A DNA stretch of 33,757 nt, taken from assembly GCA_022508665.1 (NCBI GenBank), contig JAFLUT010000016.1:1-33757 (forward strand), in the 5' to 3' direction. The DNA is from Prevotellaceae bacterium. GTDB lineage: Bacteria; Bacteroidota; Bacteroidia; Bacteroidales; Bacteroidaceae. The notes beneath the pieces were generated by a model. That model was not told where the DNA came from, made no database searches, and saw nothing but the letters and a program-made list of their open reading frames with translations. Every line of letters starts with the position of its first letter. Positions within the stretch are counted from its first letter, which is position 1. This document shows, in pieces, positions 8,095 through 16,853 of the stretch. The position numbers and the translations under genes are program-made.

Positions 8095-10200
8095 TTATCG
8101 TTTCTTGCCGCCCTGCACAGAGAGGGTGACGATAGACTGCGGTAACCATACAGACATCTTGCCTGCTCCACGATGCGCCCATGCATAGTAAGGTATCAGC
8201 ACGAGATGCTGGTCAGCAGTCTGCAACTTGCCATGCTCATCACGTAAGAGACTTTGGGCATCAGTGGTAAGTGTCTTTACATTGGTACTCATAATCTCCT
8301 TGTCGCCCAACTGGAACTGAGGTTTCTGATTGACAATCATAGTCGAGATGTCAAATTGATTGTCACACCACTCAGCGCAATACACGATAGGGCCACGCTC
8401 CACGCTCACACGTCCTCTGTCTGCCTCCACCTTGTCGTTAGCCCTTACCACACGAGGCTCCATGTCGAAATGCACCTCCACCTTGTCGCCCTTCTTCCAT
8501 TTGCGGTCGATGACAAAGTAGCCCTGCTGCAATTCGCCCTCTACTGGCTGACCATTCACTTTCACAGTATAGCCCAACTGCTTGCCATCGGCAAAAGCAT
8601 ACAGGTCGCTCGGCACGACTTCGCCTCTCACCCATCCCGGTATGCGGATGTTGAGCGCATATTCCCCTGCTCCGCCATTAATTTTCAGCGTAACATCGCC
8701 ATCCCAAGGATAGTTCGTCTGCTGCTCCAGTTCCACCTTCTTCTTTCCCACCTGCACGTTCACTGTGTTAGAATTGAAGAGGTTGATGTAAAGGCTATTG
8801 TCCTTCACGGCATATATGTACTGAGGCAATGAAGGGATGAAACGTGCTGCATTCGACGGACAGCAAGCACATCCAAACCACGGCTGACGGCGGTGCTGAC
8901 CTGCGCTCTCCAACGGATTGGGATAGAAGAAATTGCCTCCGTCGATAGATATTCCCGAAATCACACCATTGTAAAGGTTACGCTCCAACGCATCATAATA
9001 TTTCGAGTCACCATGCAATAGGAACAGTCGGTAATTAAGATACACCTGAGCAATGGCTGCACAAGTCTCGCAATAGGCAGTCATATTAGGAAGTTCGTAA
9101 TTCCTTCCGAATGCCTCGCCACTTGCCGTAGCACCAACACCACCAGTAATGTAAAATTTCCTGCTTACGATATTCTCCCAAATGCGGTCAATAGCATCAA
9201 TATAACTCTGGTCACCAGTCAGCGCTGCGATGTCTGCCATGCCGGCATACATATATCCTGCACGAACAGCGTGACCCACTGCCTCATCCTGCTCCACCAC
9301 TGGCTTGTGGCTCTGGCTGTACTGGTTCAGTTTGTGCAAATATCCGCCCTTATCATACAGTCCGTGACTGTGGAAATATCCTTTTTCATCATACTGCCCA
9401 TTCTCATTTCCTCCCCACGAAGCATCGCGCTTGCCACGCTTGTCGAGGAAGAACTTTGCCTGCTCCAGATACTTCTTGTCGCCTGTTGCAATGTAGAGTT
9501 TCGCCAACCCCATTTCGGCAATCTGATGCCCAGGCACAACGCTTGCCTGCCCGGGATTGTCGCCCACCTCACGGCATACGCAGTCAGCATACTTGATAGC
9601 AATATCAAGCAAATTCCTTTTTCCTGTAGCATAATAGTGAGCCACCGCTGCTTCGCACAGATGACCAAGGTTGTAGAACTCATGACTCAAATCTTCCACC
9701 ATCTCCCAACGCTTCTTTCCAGCCCATGGATGAGGATGTTCGGGATTTTGTGTGCGTGAAGTATAAAGGTATCCGTCAGGCTCTTGTCCCGATGCGATGA
9801 CAGCAATCACGCTATCCACGTATTTGTCCAATCTGCCACCTTTGAATTTAGCATTCGGATAAGTCTGCAATAGATAACTCGCACCCTCAATAGTCTTATA
9901 TGGGTCGGTATCATCAAAAGAGAAAGTGCCTTCCTTTATCTGAAACACCTTGCTCGGGTCTTTCAGATGTTCAGCCGCATTGCTGAAATTGGAGTAACGT
10001 CCAGTCTCTTCATTTTTCGAGAAAGCCAGAGGTATAGTCACATCCTGACTCGCCTGAAGTCTCTGCCCCCAAAAAGTATTCTGCGCCACCTTCACCTTCG
10101 TAAATGGCACTTGGGTGATATTGTACCCACCGTTCTTGTCCTGCGCAGTCATTCCTGCGGATATGGCAGCCGCCAAAGTCAATACAACAAGTTTTTTCAT
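8095..10200 (-). CDS. GH127 beta-L-arabinofuranosidase, secreted
   Basis: The 701-residue product belongs to GH127 (formerly DUF1680), which releases beta-linked L-arabinofuranose. A signal peptide (MKKLVVLTLAAAISAGMTAQ) is followed by an (alpha/alpha)6 barrel and C-terminal beta-sandwich domains. The active site of the Bifidobacterium enzyme HypBA1 maps well: acid/base Glu at E362 (GEAF), zinc ligands E378 and C380 in YCETC, and the nucleophile/ligand pair C446-C447 in CACCPSN. The 16-residue gap E362-E378 and the 2-residue gap to C380 equal those in HypBA1. Its start is 25 nt after the stop of the specificity-subunit gene, and I see no TAnnTTTG in that gap, so its transcription may depend on the restriction operon. 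Confidence 0.92.
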   Translation of the reverse strand: MKKLVVLTLAAAISAGMTAQDKNGGYNITQVPFTKVKVAQNTFWGQRLQASQDVTIPLAFSKNEETGRYSNFSNAAEHLKDPSKVFQIKEGTFSFDDTDPYKTIEGASYLLQTYPNAKFKGGRLDKYVDSVIAVIASGQEPDGYLYTSRTQNPEHPHPWAGKKRWEMVEDLSHEFYNLGHLCEAAVAHYYATGKRNLLDIAIKYADCVCREVGDNPGQASVVPGHQIAEMGLAKLYIATGDKKYLEQAKFFLDKRGKRDASWGGNENGQYDEKGYFHSHGLYDKGGYLHKLNQYSQSHKPVVEQDEAVGHAVRAGYMYAGMADIAALTGDQSYIDAIDRIWENIVSRKFYITGGVGATASGEAFGRNYELPNMTAYCETCAAIAQVYLNYRLFLLHGDSKYYDALERNLYNGVISGISIDGGNFFYPNPLESAGQHRRQPWFGCACCPSNAARFIPSLPQYIYAVKDNSLYINLFNSNTVNVQVGKKKVELEQQTNYPWDGDVTLKINGGAGEYALNIRIPGWVRGEVVPSDLYAFADGKQLGYTVKVNGQPVEGELQQGYFVIDRKWKKGDKVEVHFDMEPRVVRANDKVEADRGRVSVERGPIVYCAEWCDNQFDISTMIVNQKPQFQLGDKEIMSTNVKTLTTDAQSLLRDEHGKLQTADQHLVLIPYYAWAHRGAGKMSVWLPQSIVTLSVQGGKKR

Positions 10201-10225
10201 TATAATATAATAATATGTGTGTTTT

Positions 10226-11200
10226 CTATAATTTATTTAGGACTCCAAGCAAATCCATATCGTTCAACTTCTCATCAATGGCTTTAGGCAACATAATGGA
10301 TGCCAATCTTTCGCCTTTCGGTTTTCGTCCATAGGAAAATTTGAAGCGATTATGGGAAATACACATGGAATAAAACAATTTTTCTCTGATTGTCATCGGA
10401 CGAAGTGGCAACAGAACCGTCACATCAGAATTGGGTACAAATTCCGACACTGATACATAACTGTATGTATGACTTCCTTGACCATTTGTAGATACATATA
10501 ATGTACCTTTAGGATATACCTTTTTTTGAGGTACAAGATTTTTATTCACATACGCATCCACACTTGTGTTTTGAGTGTAACTCGGACGTATATACGGCAC
10601 CCAATTGACGGTTTCTTTGATAGGAGAACGCAATACATCGGTAGATGCTATGCCATTTTCGAGACGGAAAAGGGTATTGAGCGGCACCAGTTCCTGCCTC
10701 GCTGCTGTGACTGTAGATTTATCGGATAGAGCAGATACTTCAACAGAATTAACCATACGTGCTTTGAATTGTGGCATAGAGAAAACTTTCACATATTCAG
10801 GAATATCCTCAAGCACAGGTATCTGCAAATCTTTTAATGTCTCGTTTGCTTGACGACCATAACTATAACGGAACTTATTATGACGCAAGCACATACAGTA
10901 AAATAGTTTGACGGCATCAGACATTTCAACACGAGGAATCAAGCAGAATAAATCACGCCCAGAATAATATGGTTCTTTTTGTAAAAAAGATTCCATAACA
11001 GAGCCTCCTGCCGCCACAGAAATAGAACCTGCAGGATTGGGAGAAATCCAAGGAATAGGAAGAACTCTTGCTGTTACACCATTATTTTTAGATGTACGAG
11101 CAACAAAATTAATGCCTTTAGGGGTCTGCTCCATAGAATTTAATTCCAGATCAACCCCATACCGCACCTCAAACAAATCTTTCACTGCACACGTTCTCAT
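10226..11200 (-). CDS. Restriction-modification specificity subunit, two TRDs (BcgIB-like)
   Basis: The 324-residue product looks like the DNA-recognition (S) subunit of a Type I/IIB system. It has two related halves, each a target-recognition domain. Residues 98-128 (KLFYCMCLRHNKFRYSYGR...) and 274-305 (KLFYSMCISHNRFKFSYGR...) are clearly duplicated, with the helical spacer at about 130-172 between them. Two TRDs imply a split recognition sequence. BcgIB, the specificity subunit of BcgI, is about 340 residues, close to this one. The start overlaps the upstream stop by 4 nt (ATGA), so translation is probably coupled. The target sequence cannot be predicted. A Type I HsdS is the alternative, but there is no HsdR here. 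Confidence 0.83.
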   Translation of the reverse strand: MRTCAVKDLFEVRYGVDLELNSMEQTPKGINFVARTSKNNGVTARVLPIPWISPNPAGSISVAAGGSVMESFLQKEPYYSGRDLFCLIPRVEMSDAVKLFYCMCLRHNKFRYSYGRQANETLKDLQIPVLEDIPEYVKVFSMPQFKARMVNSVEVSALSDKSTVTAARQELVPLNTLFRLENGIASTDVLRSPIKETVNWVPYIRPSYTQNTSVDAYVNKNLVPQKKVYPKGTLYVSTNGQGSHTYSYVSVSEFVPNSDVTVLLPLRPMTIREKLFYSMCISHNRFKFSYGRKPKGERLASIMLPKAIDEKLNDMDLLGVLNKL

Positions 11201-13056
11201 CCTTCTTCCTCCTCAATAGCATTGTGGTCATCCATACTTTTCATATTGAACAGGTAGAAGTTTTTGACTGTTTCCAAGAAATCCTCCTCTGTCAGCCTAT
11301 CGTATCGAGCCTCCAAATAAGCCTCGGCACACCACTCGTCATGCGCTGTTACATGCCGCATCACACTAAACTCTGGTATCACCTCCCTATTGGTATAGGC
11401 GCTTACCCATTGCCTCTTTGTCTCTTCCCATTGCTGGTTAGCATCAATGCGTCCTTTGTTCTTCCGTTTAACAAATCCGTCGTTACGACAATATCCGAAC
11501 CATGTTTTTTTATGTTCTGTGTATGGAACATGGGCTGTCAGCACAACAGCACAAGTGACGGTATTCACTTTTGAGTTGTAAAACAGTTCCTCAGGCAGAG
11601 AAAGCACGGCTTCCAGAGAATGTTTATCCAAGATTTTTTTCTTCAAAACAGCAGATTTTCCTGTCACATCATTCACACAACTGATAGGCATAATTGCTAC
11701 GCACTTACCTCCTTTCTCCAGCATCGAGAGGTTATTTAGCACAAATTCCAGTTCTTCCGTTCCCTTTCCTTTGTTTTTATAGGGCGGATTGAGCAATCCC
11801 ACAGTAGGGTGGAATTTATTTCTTAACGCTTCTGTATCGATAGATAAACAGTCTCCATGTGTTACGTTTGTTTTTCCATCGCGATGCACTATCATATTAG
11901 AAATGAGCAAAGTGTAAATCTCATCGTCATATTCAATGCCTACCAACTGATGCTTCTTAATATGGTTTTCAGTAGCGATGTCGCCATGCGCATCCTGCAG
12001 CATCATCTTCATCGCACTCACAAGGAAGCCGCCCGTTCCAGCACAGTTGTCAAGCACCACGCTGTCCTTGTTCACCTCCGCCAACTCGCAGAACAATTCC
12101 GTGATATGCGGCGGTGTCAGCACAATGCCCAAGCCTTTATCATTGTTAGCATAACGCAGAAACTCCACATAAAACTGGCTAATGGTATCAATATATTTAT
12201 GAGTAACCATAAAGCCATTTATACGCTCGTCACAATTTGCAATAAGATTGGTCAGATACAGTTTCCCCTCTGGCGTAGGGTTGTTAACGCTGTTGTTCGT
12301 TATGATAAATTCATATCCAGCAACAAGAGATTTCTTGTTTTCAACAGGCACATCGCTCCCTTCCAGTTCCGCCTTGATAGCACTGAACAAGTTTTTCACC
12401 AAATTCTCCGTACTCTCATAATTTTTATATTCAGCCCTAAACCGCTCATTCTTCAACGCTATCAAAATACCGCTAATCAGCAAAGCCCTCAGCCTTTCCT
12501 TTATTTTCTTCTCCTGCAACTCCTCATTGATTTCCTTTGTATAGTCAATCAATTTATTAAAGTCTTGGTTAAACTTATAGTTGCTCTCAATCAGTCCATG
12601 ATGATAACTGTCCATGTCGAGCAGTTCTCCGTCGCTGAACAGTTTATGAAACTCCCTTTCCTCGCAAAGCTGTATATAATGCCCCAACTCATACAACGAG
12701 TCCTTTTCACCACTAAATCCAATGGCTATTACATCAAACTCCTTCGACAGAAACGACGCATACAGCAAAGCCCCGTCCATCGCATAGTCACGGTAAGAGT
12801 CAAGCGTCTCCGACTCCTGCTTCTTTATATCCGCCTTGCATTCAACTACAATCACCAAGTTCGGATAGCGTCCGCAAGTAATAACAAAGTCAGGGAAACC
12901 TTTCCCCATGCCCGACTTAGAAGCGTGCTGCAACAACTTGCCTATCTTCTTGTTCTCGGTTTGCTGCTCCTCCACAACTATTTCCTTGTCATCATAATAT
13001 CCCTTTTCTTTCAGAAACTTGCGGAACAACTGCGATGTTTTTGCTTCGTTTGCCAT
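11197..13056 (-). CDS. BcgI-like restriction endonuclease-methyltransferase fusion (Type IIB/IIG)
   Basis: The 619-residue protein joins a nuclease to an N6-adenine methyltransferase. The N-terminal part has a PD-(D/E)xK site: PD at 55-56 (GFPDFVI) and E72-C-K74 (VVECKAD). A helical linker leads to the methyltransferase with motif I DNCAGTGGF (336-344) and catalytic motif IV NPPY (423-426). Cleavage and methylation in one chain, with a separate specificity subunit encoded next to it, is the BcgI arrangement (BcgIA is about 637 residues). BcgI cuts on both sides of its site. The ATG at 13056 is chosen because the longer in-frame start at 13077 is a TTG within the promoter's -7 element. All motifs are intact, so the gene looks functional. 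Confidence 0.88.
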   Translation of the reverse strand: MANEAKTSQLFRKFLKEKGYYDDKEIVVEEQQTENKKIGKLLQHASKSGMGKGFPDFVITCGRYPNLVIVVECKADIKKQESETLDSYRDYAMDGALLYASFLSKEFDVIAIGFSGEKDSLYELGHYIQLCEEREFHKLFSDGELLDMDSYHHGLIESNYKFNQDFNKLIDYTKEINEELQEKKIKERLRALLISGILIALKNERFRAEYKNYESTENLVKNLFSAIKAELEGSDVPVENKKSLVAGYEFIITNNSVNNPTPEGKLYLTNLIANCDERINGFMVTHKYIDTISQFYVEFLRYANNDKGLGIVLTPPHITELFCELAEVNKDSVVLDNCAGTGGFLVSAMKMMLQDAHGDIATENHIKKHQLVGIEYDDEIYTLLISNMIVHRDGKTNVTHGDCLSIDTEALRNKFHPTVGLLNPPYKNKGKGTEELEFVLNNLSMLEKGGKCVAIMPISCVNDVTGKSAVLKKKILDKHSLEAVLSLPEELFYNSKVNTVTCAVVLTAHVPYTEHKKTWFGYCRNDGFVKRKNKGRIDANQQWEETKRQWVSAYTNREVIPEFSVMRHVTAHDEWCAEAYLEARYDRLTEEDFLETVKNFYLFNMKSMDDHNAIEEEEG

Positions 13057-13074
13057 ATTTTTGATATAATAATG

Positions 13075-13110
13075 CAAAAGTACACTTTTTTTATCTTTCT
13101 GCCAAGAAAA
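13075..13110 (-). promoter_or_regulatory. Promoter of the restriction-modification operon
   Basis: The minus strand reads TTTTCTTG (13103-13110), a 20-nt spacer, then TACTTTTG (13075-13082). Transcription would begin roughly 10-15 nt before the ATG at 13056. The divergent GH43 promoter has the same TTTTCTTG-N20-TAnnTTTG layout. Confidence 0.75.
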
Positions 13111-13183
13111 GCAAGAAAATAGAACATTTCACAACATCTTTTTATGCCGCCATTATCCATTGTGCATAACACAAAAACACGCC

Positions 13184-13219
13184 TTTTCTTGCACACCCAC
13201 TCAAAAATATGTATCTTTG
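13184..13219 (+). promoter_or_regulatory. Promoter of the GH43 gene
   Basis: TTTTCTTG (13184-13191), a 20-nt spacer and TATCTTTG (13212-13219) form a Bacteroidetes promoter about 30 nt before the ATG at 13249. Its position also rules out the longer in-frame start at 13144. Confidence 0.78.
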
Positions 13220-13248
13220 CCACACCAATATACAAAAAACCAAAACCT

Positions 13249-14337
13249 ATGAAAAAGATTTTACTGATGCTTGTGGCACTGTTGCCCCTGCTATCTGCCG
13301 CCAAACCTAAGCATAAAATTCCCTCGGAAAAGAAAATGGCAGGCTATGTAATGGTGTATCACAAGGATGCTGACCACGGGTTGCACATGGCATACAGTTG
13401 GGACGGCTACACATGGACTGCGCTGAACGACGACCGCCCAATCATTGCAGGAGACACTATCGCCGAACAGAAAGGCATCCGTGACCCATTCATTTTCAGA
13501 GGTCCCGACGGAGGTTTCTGCGTGGCAATGACCGACCTGCACATTTATGCCCAACGCGAAGGCTACCGCACCACAGAGTGGGAGCGTGACGGCAAAAAAT
13601 ACGACTGGGGCAACAACCGAGGGCTTGTGCTGATGAAATCTTTTGACCTAATCAACTGGACACGCACCAACCTCGACTTCACAAAACTCACCAGCCCCAC
13701 AGGTGCATACAATCCCGACGGCTCGCCTATCTCATGGAAAGATGTCGGCTGCGTGTGGGCGCCAGAAATGACCATTGACGACCGCGACGGACGCATAATG
13801 ATGCACTTCACCACTCGCTTCATGCGTGGCAGAAACCAAATCTACTACGCATATATGAACGACGACTTCAACGCCATGACCACCGAACCCAAGTTCCTCT
13901 TTGGAGCGGCAAAAGACGAGAACGGCAACTTCAAGTCCAACATGATAGACTCTGACATCACCAAGATTGGCGACACCTATCATCTGTTTGCCGTTGAGAA
14001 CGGAATGCCCAAGCACGCAACAAGCGACTGCATCACAGGGTCATACGTCATAGACCCCTCATATAAAGACGGAGAGACAAAGGCACACGAAGCGCCCAAC
14101 GTGTGGAAACTCATCGGGCAAAACAAATGGATTTTGATGTTCGACAACTACTCTCGTCAGCCGCACAACTTCGGTTTCCTCGAGACTACCGACTTCAAAA
14201 CATTCACCCCTCTTGGCTACTTCGACGACCCTAACTGCCCGATGAAACGCACTAATTTCTCCGAACAGAAACACGGAGCGGTGGTGCAGGTCACTAAGGC
14301 AGAACTGAAAAAACTCATTTCTCATTGGAGCAAATGA
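13249..14337 (+). CDS. Glycoside hydrolase family 43-like protein, secreted
   Basis: The 362-residue product begins with a signal peptide (MKKILLMLVALLPLLSAA) and then a five-bladed beta-propeller of the GH43/GH32-type clan. It has the GH43 hallmark RDPF (D79, expected pKa-modulating Asp) and a VWAPEM motif (E173), common in arabinan- and xylan-active members. The classic N-terminal NP...PDP strand is not obvious, so it is a divergent GH43 and its exact activity (alpha-L-arabinofuranosidase or beta-xylosidase) cannot be assigned. The neighbouring GH51 and GH127 favour arabinose release. The start at 13249 fits both the promoter and the signal peptide. A strong terminator follows 30 nt after the stop. 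Confidence 0.82.
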   Translation: MKKILLMLVALLPLLSAAKPKHKIPSEKKMAGYVMVYHKDADHGLHMAYSWDGYTWTALNDDRPIIAGDTIAEQKGIRDPFIFRGPDGGFCVAMTDLHIYAQREGYRTTEWERDGKKYDWGNNRGLVLMKSFDLINWTRTNLDFTKLTSPTGAYNPDGSPISWKDVGCVWAPEMTIDDRDGRIMMHFTTRFMRGRNQIYYAYMNDDFNAMTTEPKFLFGAAKDENGNFKSNMIDSDITKIGDTYHLFAVENGMPKHATSDCITGSYVIDPSYKDGETKAHEAPNVWKLIGQNKWILMFDNYSRQPHNFGFLETTDFKTFTPLGYFDDPNCPMKRTNFSEQKHGAVVQVTKAELKKLISHWSK

Positions 14338-14366
14338 CGGTAATGTTACATTCCCGATATGATTTG

Positions 14367-14399
14367 AAACCTGTGTTGCATGTCAATACAGGTTTTTTT
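14367..14399 (+). terminator. Intrinsic terminator of the GH43 gene
   Basis: A 12-bp stem with one G-T pair (14367-14378, AAACCTGTGTTG, with 14384-14395) closes a 5-nt loop and runs into a T tract (14393-14399). It ends 3 nt before the -7 element of the GH51 promoter. Confidence 0.85.
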
Positions 14400-14401
14400 A
14401 T

Positions 14402-14409
14402 TATCTTTG
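14402..14409 (+). promoter_or_regulatory. -7 element of the GH51 gene
   Basis: TATCTTTG is an exact TAnnTTTG, about 40 nt before the GH51 ATG. No TTG sits at the -33 distance; that position falls in the preceding terminator hairpin. Confidence 0.7.
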
Positions 14410-14448
14410 CAACGCAATTTTTACTGAACTAAAACAACAAAGCCAATT

Positions 14449-16455
14449 ATGACATTGAAAACAACCTTGCAGACATTGACGATAGCGACTGCTCTTGGAG
14501 CATCGCTGACGGCATCGGCTCAGAAAGTGAAGGCTCCAGAAGGAGGCAAGCAAATCAGTAACGAACTCATAGGCATATTCTTTGAGGACATCAGTTACTC
14601 GGCAGACGGAGGACTGTATGCCGAGTTGGTGCAGAACGGCTCATTCGAGTACAACCCCACAGAGCGTGACGGCTGGGGGGCTGGCACAGCATGGAGAATG
14701 ATACGCCCCGGGCATTCATTGGGTATGATGATGCCTCAAATGGAGAATCCTATTCATCCGAACAATCCTACCTACATGCAGTTGACAATAGAGCGTGTGG
14801 GCCACTATTACGACTACGACGGCTGGACAGGCTTCGGCATCCGCAACGACGGCTTTGACGGCATCGCTGTGAAGGCTGGCGAAAAATACGACTTCTCCGT
14901 GTTCCTCCGCAACGCAGACAGCAAGAGCAAGGAGGTGCGCATCGTCTTGGTGGAAGAGAAGCGCGAAGAAGGGCAGCGCCACACCACTCCTACCGTTTTG
15001 GCAGAAGTGACTATCACCACCGAGGGCAGCGACTGGAAGAAGTATCAGGCAACTCTCACCGCCTCTGCCGACTGCGAAAAGGCAAACCTGCAGTTGCTCT
15101 GCCTCACTACTGGTGTGATAGACGTAGATATGGTTTCACTCATGCCCGAAGACACCTACAAAGGTCATGGTCTGCGTCGTGACATGGTAGAGGCATTAGA
15201 AGGACTTAAGCCCAAGTTCATGCGTTTCCCCGGCGGATGCGTAGTGCATGGCGGTGGCGACGGCTTCTGGAACACCTACCGCTGGAAAACCACTATCGGT
15301 CCGAAAGAACAGCGCCGTGGCTTGAAGAACACATGGGGCTATCACCAGTCAATGGGATTAGGCTATTTCGAGTATTTCCAACTCTGCGAAGACATGGGCA
15401 TGGAACCTCTCCCAATCTTGCCATGCGGCGTAAGTTGCCAAGGCACTAACGGCGGTTGGGGCATGAAAGGACAGGCTCAGGACGTTGTGCCTATGAGCGA
15501 AATGGACGAGTGGGTGCAGGATGCTCTCGACCTCATCGAGTGGGCTAATGGCGATGCCACAACCACATGGGGAAAGAAACGTGCCGAAGCAGGTCACCCC
15601 GAGCCATTCAACCTCAAATACCTCGGCATCGGCAACGAAGAAAAGATTACCCCCGAATTTGAAGAACGCTTCAAATATATGTATAATAAGGTATTGGAGA
15701 AATACCCCAACATCATCATCGTCGGCACGGCGGGTCCCGGCTCACACAAAGGTAACCCCGACTTCGACAACGGCTGGCGTCTTGCCGAGGAAATAGACCT
15801 TCCAATCCTCGACGAACACTACTACGAGCCACGCGACTACTTCCTCAACAATCAGCAGAACTACGACAACTACCCACGTGACCGCAAGACAAAAGTCTAT
15901 CTTGGCGAATATGCGGCAAAGGACAAAAAGATGCTTGATGCGCTCTACGAAGCCCTCTACCTCTTAGGCATCGAAAGAAACGGCGACATCGTTACCATGA
16001 CGAGTTACGCACCTCTCTTCGCCAAGAAGCACCACGAGAGTTGGAACCCCGACCTCATCTACTTCGACAACAGCCGAGTATATCTCACATGCAGTTACTA
16101 CGTTCAGCAGATGTTCGGAACGACGTCGGGCAACTACTACTATGGCGATGTGGCAACATTCTCCGACGGCGACAAATACCAAGGCACATCCTGCGTTCTC
16201 AACACCGAAAAAGGCGAACTCTACATTAAAGTCGTGAACGCAAGCGACCAGCCAAAGACTGCCAACATAGACCTCGCCCGTTTCAAGAAACTCCCCAAGA
16301 CAGCCGAGGTTATCACTATCAGCGGCGAGCCAGAGCAGGAAAACAACTATGATGCTCAACCTATCGCACCAAAGACCAGCAGCGTGAAAGTCGCTAAGCA
16401 AATGACCTTCACCGCCGAGCCTTACTCCTGCTCATCAATCAAGATTAAATTCTGA
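14449..16455 (+). CDS. GH51 alpha-L-arabinofuranosidase, secreted
   Basis: This 668-residue enzyme matches GH51, which removes terminal alpha-L-arabinofuranosyl units from arabinan and arabinoxylan by a retaining mechanism. After a signal peptide (residues 1-24) comes a GIFFEDISYSADGGLYAELVQN segment, typical of secreted family members with an extra N-terminal carbohydrate-binding-like insert (about 80-230), then the TIM barrel and a C-terminal beta-sandwich. The acid/base is E397 in GIGNEE and the nucleophile E487 in YLGEYA. It has its own -7 element and is separated from GH43 by a terminator, so the two are expressed independently. The stop codon falls in the first unit of a short tandem repeat. 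Confidence 0.93.
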   Translation: MTLKTTLQTLTIATALGASLTASAQKVKAPEGGKQISNELIGIFFEDISYSADGGLYAELVQNGSFEYNPTERDGWGAGTAWRMIRPGHSLGMMMPQMENPIHPNNPTYMQLTIERVGHYYDYDGWTGFGIRNDGFDGIAVKAGEKYDFSVFLRNADSKSKEVRIVLVEEKREEGQRHTTPTVLAEVTITTEGSDWKKYQATLTASADCEKANLQLLCLTTGVIDVDMVSLMPEDTYKGHGLRRDMVEALEGLKPKFMRFPGGCVVHGGGDGFWNTYRWKTTIGPKEQRRGLKNTWGYHQSMGLGYFEYFQLCEDMGMEPLPILPCGVSCQGTNGGWGMKGQAQDVVPMSEMDEWVQDALDLIEWANGDATTTWGKKRAEAGHPEPFNLKYLGIGNEEKITPEFEERFKYMYNKVLEKYPNIIIVGTAGPGSHKGNPDFDNGWRLAEEIDLPILDEHYYEPRDYFLNNQQNYDNYPRDRKTKVYLGEYAAKDKKMLDALYEALYLLGIERNGDIVTMTSYAPLFAKKHHESWNPDLIYFDNSRVYLTCSYYVQQMFGTTSGNYYYGDVATFSDGDKYQGTSCVLNTEKGELYIKVVNASDQPKTANIDLARFKKLPKTAEVITISGEPEQENNYDAQPIAPKTSSVKVAKQMTFTAEPYSCSSIKIKF

Positions 16456-16519
16456 CACCGTAACTGATAAGATTCTGACACAATAAACTGATAAAATTCT
16501 GATAAAACAACTGGTAAAA
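16450..16519 (+). repeat. Three 23-24-bp tandem repeats at the end of GH51
   Basis: Units begin at 16450, 16473 and 16497, each opening TTCTGA and carrying AACTG(A/G)TAA in its second half. The GH51 stop TGA is part of unit 1. More diverged copies seem to continue to about 16580 (CTGACAATAATCAT and similar). Confidence 0.7.
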
Positions 16520-16596
16520 CTTGGCGATAATTATTCTAAGATTTTAACAATAATCATTCTACAAATCTGACAATAATCATCTCCCAACATCACTCT

Positions 16597-16630
16597 AAAA
16601 CGCTTTGCAAGGTAGTTGCAAAGCGTTTTT
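16597..16630 (+). terminator. Strong intrinsic terminator downstream of GH51
   Basis: A perfect 14-bp stem (16597-16610, AAAACGCTTTGCAA, with 16616-16629) with a 5-nt loop ends in a T run. Because the outer stem is A/T, it would also give a T tract on the minus strand. It insulates the dcw cluster from GH51. Confidence 0.9.
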
Positions 16631-16758
16631 CATTTTCCCTATAAAGAGTTTCTCAACCACCCCACAAACCGCTTCTATATACCCTGCGGACTGACCTCCT
16701 TTCATAATATCCAACCACCCCCTTTCCTCATGCTCAGCCGTGCGCATCCTTAAAATTA

Positions 16759-16842
16759 AACTTAAATTTTATAAAATATAAGTTTAATTTTATAAAATCT
16801 AACCTATATTTTATAAAACATAACTTATGTTTTAATAATCCG
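16759..16842. repeat. AT-rich 21-bp tandem repeat with a palindromic core, four units
   Basis: Units begin at 16759, 16780, 16801 and 16822. Units 1 and 2 match at 18 of 21 positions, and 1 and 3 at 18 of 21; unit 4 is decayed (14 of 21 to unit 3). Each of the first three has the core ATTTTATAAAA at exactly 21-bp spacing (16766, 16787, 16808), two helical turns apart, so the cores lie on one DNA face. Confidence 0.85.
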
Positions 16843-16853
16843 CATGGCATAAA

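Noticed and set aside
11857-13122. A 421-codon open frame on the plus strand, antisense to the restriction-methyltransferase gene
   Set aside because: It is the shadow of a gene with clear nuclease and methyltransferase motifs. Its product is a low-complexity mix without recognisable domains.
13144-13248. A 35-residue N-terminal extension of the GH43 protein
   Set aside because: It would begin upstream of the promoter and bury the signal peptide inside the protein.
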